Virus record (IMG/VR): IMGVR_UViG_3300025810_001189
Span: 1-26,308 of that record
Length of the DNA: 26,308 bases
Direction: 5' to 3' (one strand)
Source of the DNA: a virus
The notes beneath the pieces are model-generated. The model searched no databases and had not been told where the DNA came from. It worked only from the letters and a program-made list of their open reading frames with translations. Position 1 is the stretch's first letter, and every line of letters starts with the position of its first letter. Position numbers and translations under genes: made by a program. Of this stretch, positions 22,960-26,308 are shown one piece after another.

Positions 22960-23588
22960 TATTTCTTCTTGCTGTTGCCCCAGTTGGCTGCACCAACCTT
23001 GCGACATTTAACTAGTGCACCACTGGCATATGCACTGGGCCAAACTTTGTAGCGTGATTTTACTTTGCGATAACAAGCATCTTTTTCGCCTGCTGCTTCA
23101 TCAAACTGTTCTTCTGTAAGTGCTTCTTCAATGTCTTCACTGGCTTTTTTAAACAAATCTAATTGTGTGCCCTTTGGAATTTCAATAACTTTAGGTTCTT
23201 TTGGCTTATTTTTATCCTGCAATCTAGCCATTGCATCAAAATTTGACCTGTTGCGCAGACTTGATAAACTCTTGTATTCTTCAAGTTCTTCTTCAGTAAT
23301 GCCTTCGCTCATGCCAGTTACTGCCTTCATTGCACGATCCAGCATGCCCATGTTTTGATCTACACTAATTTTAAGATCTGGATCCATGCGCTTTGCTTCT
23401 AGTTCACTTTTGGCAAGTGCAGTAATTTTCATAGCAAGTTCCATCTTATCGCCCTTGCCCATTTGCACAGCACGAACAAGTTCAAGCACTTCTGCTTGCA
23501 CTGCTTTACGCTCGGGACTGAAAGATTTTTTCATAATCTCTACTGTGTCATCCATTGCAGAGTTTTCTGAGAACTGACGGAAACGCAT
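22959..23588 (-). CDS. Probable head-associated protein with C-terminal Cys/Trp basic module, 209 residues
   Basis: It begins MRFRQFSENSAMDD, similar in length and pattern to the other MR..EF..E starts but with F-S-E instead of (I/L)-x-E. A helical middle follows (AVQAEVLELVRAVQMGKGD, MKITALAKSELEAKRM, GMLDRAMKAVTG). After an acidic stretch the C-terminus has DACYRKVKSRYKVWPSAYAS and ALVKCRKVGAANWG, a compact Cys/Trp/basic motif that I recall from several marine phage proteins, without known function. Both ends are TAATG-coupled to neighbours. Confidence 0.68.
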   Translation of the reverse strand: MRFRQFSENSAMDDTVEIMKKSFSPERKAVQAEVLELVRAVQMGKGDKMELAMKITALAKSELEAKRMDPDLKISVDQNMGMLDRAMKAVTGMSEGITEEELEEYKSLSSLRNRSNFDAMARLQDKNKPKEPKVIEIPKGTQLDLFKKASEDIEEALTEEQFDEAAGEKDACYRKVKSRYKVWPSAYASGALVKCRKVGAANWGNSKKK

Positions 23589-24103
23589 TAGTCTTCCTCA
23601 GTCTGCTTTACTGCATACATATGTGCATCTTTTAGTGCTTGAAATGCTTCTGCAATCTTTTCATGTGCTACATTCAAATAACTTTCATCACCGCCCTCGG
23701 CAATTACTCCACCGCTAAGTTGTCCACCTTCTGCAGTAATAGCAACAAGTTGTTCCATTACTTTGTATGTGCTGTTAAACATGCGATCAAGTTTTGCTGC
23801 ACCGATGTTTGTTTCTGCAACTGTTGTAGCAACTGTGCTAAGATCATTGCCTGCCTCAACTTCACTCTTCATAAAGTTGCGATAGCGTGTTGCCATATCA
23901 TCAGTTTCTTCAACTTCCTCTGCTTCAACAACTACTGGCTGATAAGGATTCTCTGCACTGATAGCATTGAACTTACTTAGTAGATTTGCTGTTTCAGCAA
24001 TCTCCGCTGGCTTTGTGCTTGGAGCACTTTCAACAACAACTGAAGTTTCTTTGTTCTCTTCGATGTCGTTAAGTTTCTGTACTAGTTTAAAAAAGTCAGA
24101 CAT
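23588..24103 (-). CDS. Unrecognised acidic, helical protein in the head-type cluster, 171 residues
   Basis: The ATG at 24103 overlaps the previous stop (TAATG) and has GGAG 9 nt before, so I prefer it to the in-frame ATG at 24118. The start MSDFFKLVQKLNDIEENKE contains I-E-E, a possible prohead-protease site near residue 14. The rest is acidic and Ala/Thr-rich (PVVVEAEEVEETDD, LSTVATTVAETNIGAAKL), ending in helices HEKIAEAFQALKDAHMY. Low-complexity acidic composition resembles scaffold or core proteins. No domain is recognised. Confidence 0.65.
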   Translation of the reverse strand: MSDFFKLVQKLNDIEENKETSVVVESAPSTKPAEIAETANLLSKFNAISAENPYQPVVVEAEEVEETDDMATRYRNFMKSEVEAGNDLSTVATTVAETNIGAAKLDRMFNSTYKVMEQLVAITAEGGQLSGGVIAEGGDESYLNVAHEKIAEAFQALKDAHMYAVKQTEED

Positions 24104-25431
24104 TATTTTTTGCTCCATTCACTGAATTTACTTTGGGTTAGTGGTCTTGTTGTATCCTGTGCCATACTGCGTGGTTCCATACTGCGAGGACTGCGAGGTG
24201 CTCCTCGTTGTATAGGCTTTGTTTTTGGCATTGCCATACTATTTGCTTGTTTTTGCTGTTGTTGCATGCTTACTCTTGGTCCTTGTTTTACTGGGTTTTT
24301 GTCATCTTTTGGAAGTTTAGCAATGATATCACCAATAACATCTCTACCGCTTTTAGCACCTGCTTTAACTCCTTTACCTAGTTTACCAATGATGTCGCCA
24401 ATAATATCTTCATCTTCTTCAACAGCATCTTGCTCCATCATTGCCATATCAAAGCCACTTACTTTAACACCGTAACGATCTTCTAGTTCATCAGCAACCA
24501 TATCAAAAATTTCATCTTCGCTGTCACCAGGATTAACCATAACTTTAACATTTACGTCTGTTGGAAGTTTATCAAGTGCTGGACCATCATAATCAATGTT
24601 TGTTGCTCTGACCATTACTTCACGATCTTCATTAACTGCTTCTTCACTAACTAAGCCCATTTCTTTAGCAATCTCGTAGCGTAGTTCATCAGCATCGCCT
24701 GGCTCCATGTCAGCACTGCCTCTGCGTCTTGCTTCCATGTCAATCCAACTTGCCCATTCACTGCCAAACTCTTCAAGGTCGCTAAAGCCTAAACGACCTT
24801 CTGCGATACTTTCTGTAGCAGTTTTTTTCTCGTCTGCTAGATGTGCATCAATGCCTGCTGTGCTCTTTAGTCCCCAATGCTCTGCAGCCTTTTTTGCTGC
24901 GGCATATGAACTAGTGCCACTGCACTCGTACTTGCCTTTCTTAGCATGTACACAAATGTAATCACGCTCTTCTGCTTCGATAACTTCAACACTTTCCGCA
25001 TAAAGTCCATCAATGTCGCCCAAGTAACCATCACAAGCATTGTCCTCATCATTGGGACAATCACCGCCGCAATATCTGCACTCTTCTTTTTCTTCCATTG
25101 TCATAGCGTCTGTCATATCACCAGCAACAGGAACAACTGCTAGTTCTACATCAGACATTGCTTGACCTTCCATGTAGTGTTTTACGCTACCCAAGTAGTC
25201 AGCAGCCTTGGTAATCTTTGCTGCAACCCAACCATCAATGCCTTCCATCTCTGAGACATCTTTGAGCATTTTATGAATTGCTACTGCATATTTTGCACTC
25301 TTGTAGCAATCGCTTCGTGCCATTTGCACTTCATGATCTTTTTCAGCCTCATGAGCCATGTCAGCTAAACCTTCATTTAACTGTGGTTTCTCAACATTGA
25401 GTTCTTCAAGTTTTGTAATAATATCACGCAT
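24103..25431 (-). CDS. Large acidic protein with Cys cluster and internal IGDII repeat, 442 residues
   Basis: It starts MRDIITKLEELNVEKPQLNEG; L-E-E and L-N-E are possible prohead-protease sites within the first 20 residues. A cysteine cluster C118-x2-C121-x3-C125-x7-C133 (ECRYCGGDCPNDED) could bind zinc. Next comes a module YICVHAKKGKYECSGTSSYA, then AAEHWGLKSTAGIDAHLAD, which I recall from marine phage proteins. An acidic region is followed by two copies of an amphipathic repeat (342-351 and 364-373) and a Gln/Pro/Arg-rich tail (PRSPRSMEPRSMAQ). AGGA lies 8 nt before the ATG. Likely a head-associated protein, possibly cut into pieces during assembly. Function unknown. Confidence 0.68.
   Translation of the reverse strand: MRDIITKLEELNVEKPQLNEGLADMAHEAEKDHEVQMARSDCYKSAKYAVAIHKMLKDVSEMEGIDGWVAAKITKAADYLGSVKHYMEGQAMSDVELAVVPVAGDMTDAMTMEEKEECRYCGGDCPNDEDNACDGYLGDIDGLYAESVEVIEAEERDYICVHAKKGKYECSGTSSYAAAKKAAEHWGLKSTAGIDAHLADEKKTATESIAEGRLGFSDLEEFGSEWASWIDMEARRRGSADMEPGDADELRYEIAKEMGLVSEEAVNEDREVMVRATNIDYDGPALDKLPTDVNVKVMVNPGDSEDEIFDMVADELEDRYGVKVSGFDMAMMEQDAVEEDEDIIGDIIGKLGKGVKAGAKSGRDVIGDIIAKLPKDDKNPVKQGPRVSMQQQQKQANSMAMPKTKPIQRGAPRSPRSMEPRSMAQDTTRPLTQSKFSEWSKK
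24313..24408 (-). repeat. Two-copy in-frame amphipathic repeat, D(I/V)IGDII(G/A)KL
   Basis: Within the 442-residue protein, DIIGDIIGKL (342-351) recurs as DVIGDIIAKL (364-373) after a 12-residue basic linker rich in Gly, Lys and Ala. The DNA repeat is not exact, so it is an old duplication or selected similarity. Such amphipathic helices could bind membrane or other head proteins. Confidence 0.6.
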
Positions 25432-25465
25432 GGTTTTGTTCCTGTTTTATTAGTGTGTTTTATAT

Positions 25466-25678
25466 TTATCGTTTAACAATGCTACCCATAACATTGTCTT
25501 TAACATCAAGTGCATTGACTGCAGTACCATCTGGCTTTTTCTTTTGCGGTGCAACTGGAATACCGTTTTTATCTCGTTTAAGTTTAGCATGTGCTTGTAC
25601 TGGATTTGCAACTGCAGCAATATTACCACTTGCTGTTGCTGTTGCACTTGCTGTTTCCATTATCTCTTTAATTTTCAT
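25466..25678 (-). CDS. Small low-complexity protein with capsid-targeting-like N-terminus, 70 residues
   Basis: The product starts MKIKEIMETASATATASGN. I-M-E at residues 6-8 fits the (I/L)-x-E prohead-protease rule, and MKIKEIME is close in layout to the T4 capsid-targeting peptide. An Ala/Thr/Val stretch (NIAAVANPVQAHA) and a basic part (KLKRDKNGIPVAPQKKK) follow. The start lies inside the end of the upstream gene (11-bp overlap). The family is unnamed. It looks like the smallest member of the head-type group. Confidence 0.62.
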   Translation of the reverse strand: MKIKEIMETASATATASGNIAAVANPVQAHAKLKRDKNGIPVAPQKKKPDGTAVNALDVKDNVMGSIVKR

Positions 25679-25901
25679 TTAACTTTTCCTTAACGCTATA
25701 ATCACTTAGTAAAACTGGTGTGTCTGTTAAACTTTCAACACGCACATCATATGCTGGGCTATCCTCTAGTTCTACTACAAGATTGTTGCTTACGGTACGA
25801 GGAGCAATAGTATAAAAACGCTCTGTCATTAGTTCGTCATTTATGTATACTCTATACGGAGTATGGTCAACATCACATTTTAATACTGCTTCTATCCACA
25901 T
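25668..25901 (-). CDS. Unrecognised small protein, 77 residues
   Basis: I place the start at the ATG at 25899-25901 (MWIEAVLKCDVDHTPYRVYI), 1 bp after the previous stop with a weak GAGA site; an in-frame ATG at 25925 would overlap more. The product looks like a small beta-rich protein: YRVYINDELMTERFYT, NNLVVELEDSPAYDVRV, then TPVLLSDYSV. Similar short proteins seem familiar from T4-like marine phages next to structural genes, but I cannot name a function. Confidence 0.65.
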   Translation of the reverse strand: MWIEAVLKCDVDHTPYRVYINDELMTERFYTIAPRTVSNNLVVELEDSPAYDVRVESLTDTPVLLSDYSVKEKLNEN

Positions 25902-25902
25902 A

Positions 25903-26199
25903 TCAATCTCGCATATTAAATGCAAAACTTACTTGTCTTGCTAGTTGTATGCCTCTTTCCCGTTCTGCTTTCTTGGTACTCTTTTTCATTTTGTTAGCCT
26001 TAGCACGAAGTCTTTTCAAGTCTGTCTTGCTAAGTTTTTCGCCGGCGCCCTTGCCCAAATACTGTGCTGCCTTTCTTTTTAAACTGCCTGGGCGGCTGCC
26101 TGGTTTTTCTGGTTGTGTAAAGTCCTCAGTTAGTTGTTCCAACTCCTCCATCAGAGTCAGTATTGTTTGTTGTTGTTCGTTCAGATCGTTGTGTTGCAT
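25903..26199 (-). CDS. Small basic helical protein, 98 residues
   Basis: An acidic, Gln-rich N-terminal helix (NEQQQTILTLMEELEQLTEDF) is followed by a Pro/Gly turn and a strongly basic region SLKRKAAQYLGKGAGEKLSK, TDLKRLRAKANKMKKS, then RERGIQLARQVSFAFN. It could bind DNA or act as a core protein. The start at 26199 (AAGG 9 nt upstream) gives a 74-bp overlap with the end of the upstream gene; a start at 26151 would reduce this but lacks a ribosome site. No recognised family. Confidence 0.62.
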   Translation of the reverse strand: MQHNDLNEQQQTILTLMEELEQLTEDFTQPEKPGSRPGSLKRKAAQYLGKGAGEKLSKTDLKRLRAKANKMKKSTKKAERERGIQLARQVSFAFNMRD

Positions 26200-26308
26200 C
26201 GTTCTGTGCCTTTTGGTTCTGGATCCACTTCTTCGCCGCTGGCTTGCTAGGTGGAGTGTTTAAGAATCTTTGTGTCTCATTGTATACTTTATCAAAGTTT
26301 TTCTGTCT
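26126..26308 (-). CDS. C-terminal 60 residues of a gene entering from the right edge
   Basis: The frame is open from the right edge to a TGA at 26126-26128. The visible tail reads RQKNFDKVYNETQRFLNTPP, then SKPAAKKWIQNQKAQNDATQ, and ends in a polar Ser/Thr/Asn/Gly-rich stretch (DSDGGVGTTN). It is plausible as coding because of its protein-like composition and because the next gene begins within it. The family cannot be judged from this fragment. A structural (head or portal-region) gene would fit the neighbours. Confidence 0.6.
   Translation of the reverse strand, partial: RQKNFDKVYNETQRFLNTPPSKPAAKKWIQNQKAQNDATQRSERTTTNNTDSDGGVGTTN

Noticed and set aside
25463-25470. GATAAATA as a late promoter before the 442-residue gene
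   Set aside because: It has one mismatch to TATAAATA and overlaps the stop codon of the 70-residue gene; AT-rich DNA gives such matches by chance. Possible, but not supported enough.
1-26308. tRNA genes, CRISPR arrays, insertion sequences or integrase/attachment sites
   Set aside because: Gaps between genes are at most about 100 bases (79 bp before the clamp gene, 100 bp at 16848-16947), and none shows a cloverleaf, repeat-spacer array or terminal inverted repeats.

Overview
This window looks like part of a large T4-like (myovirus-type) marine phage genome or metagenomic phage contig. The evidence is a T4-type family B DNA polymerase (gp43), a probable sliding clamp (gp45), a DsbA-like small DNA-binding protein, one exact T4 late-promoter octamer (TATAAATA), and very tight single-strand packing. 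Every gene I can support lies on the minus strand, so transcription runs from the right end to the left end, often with TAATG, TGATG or ATGA stop/start overlaps. GC is roughly 40% by eye, with several patches near 30%. The host cannot be read directly. An alphaproteobacterial-looking periplasmic binding protein and the absence of photosynthesis genes point weakly to a marine heterotroph rather than a cyanobacterium.

Right block (about 21.2-26.3 kb): small and medium proteins, several starting with a short MR..EF..E or MK..EI.E peptide resembling the T4 capsid-targeting sequence, with a prohead-protease-like (I/L)-x-E site in the first residues. Several end in basic, Cys-containing modules. 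I read this as a set of head-associated or internal head proteins. Replication block (about 15.3-21.2 kb): DsbA-like protein, a small membrane protein, DNA polymerase, a methyltransferase-like protein behind a late promoter, an AT-rich P-loop-like protein and the sliding clamp.

Central accessory block (about 7.3-15.3 kb): three SGNH-hydrolase-like proteins, a radical SAM protein, a tRNA-guanine-transglycosylase-superfamily protein of DpdA type, Gfo/Idh/MocA and zinc-dependent dehydrogenases, conserved unknowns and a QueD/6-PTPS-like protein. Left accessory block (about 0-7.3 kb): GT4-type glycosyltransferase, nucleotide-sugar dehydrogenase, a 2OG oxygenase, a short DegT-type aminotransferase, GTP cyclohydrolase I (FolE), an arginine:amine amidinotransferase, a 59-residue protein, a BMP-family ABC-transporter periplasmic binding protein and an isopenicillin-N-synthase-like oxygenase.

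Two themes stand out. First, FolE, a QueD-like protein, a radical SAM enzyme and a DpdA-like transglycosylase suggest 7-deazaguanine modification of phage DNA, and the amidinotransferase in the folE transcription unit could add a further chemical step (speculative). Second, the phage carries host-type metabolism, including a nutrient-binding protein paired with an oxygenase. Four sigma70-type promoters with exactly 17-bp spacers, three of them perfect TTGACA/TATAAT matches, mark transcription units starting before the leftmost gene, folE, the clamp gene and the dsbA-like gene.
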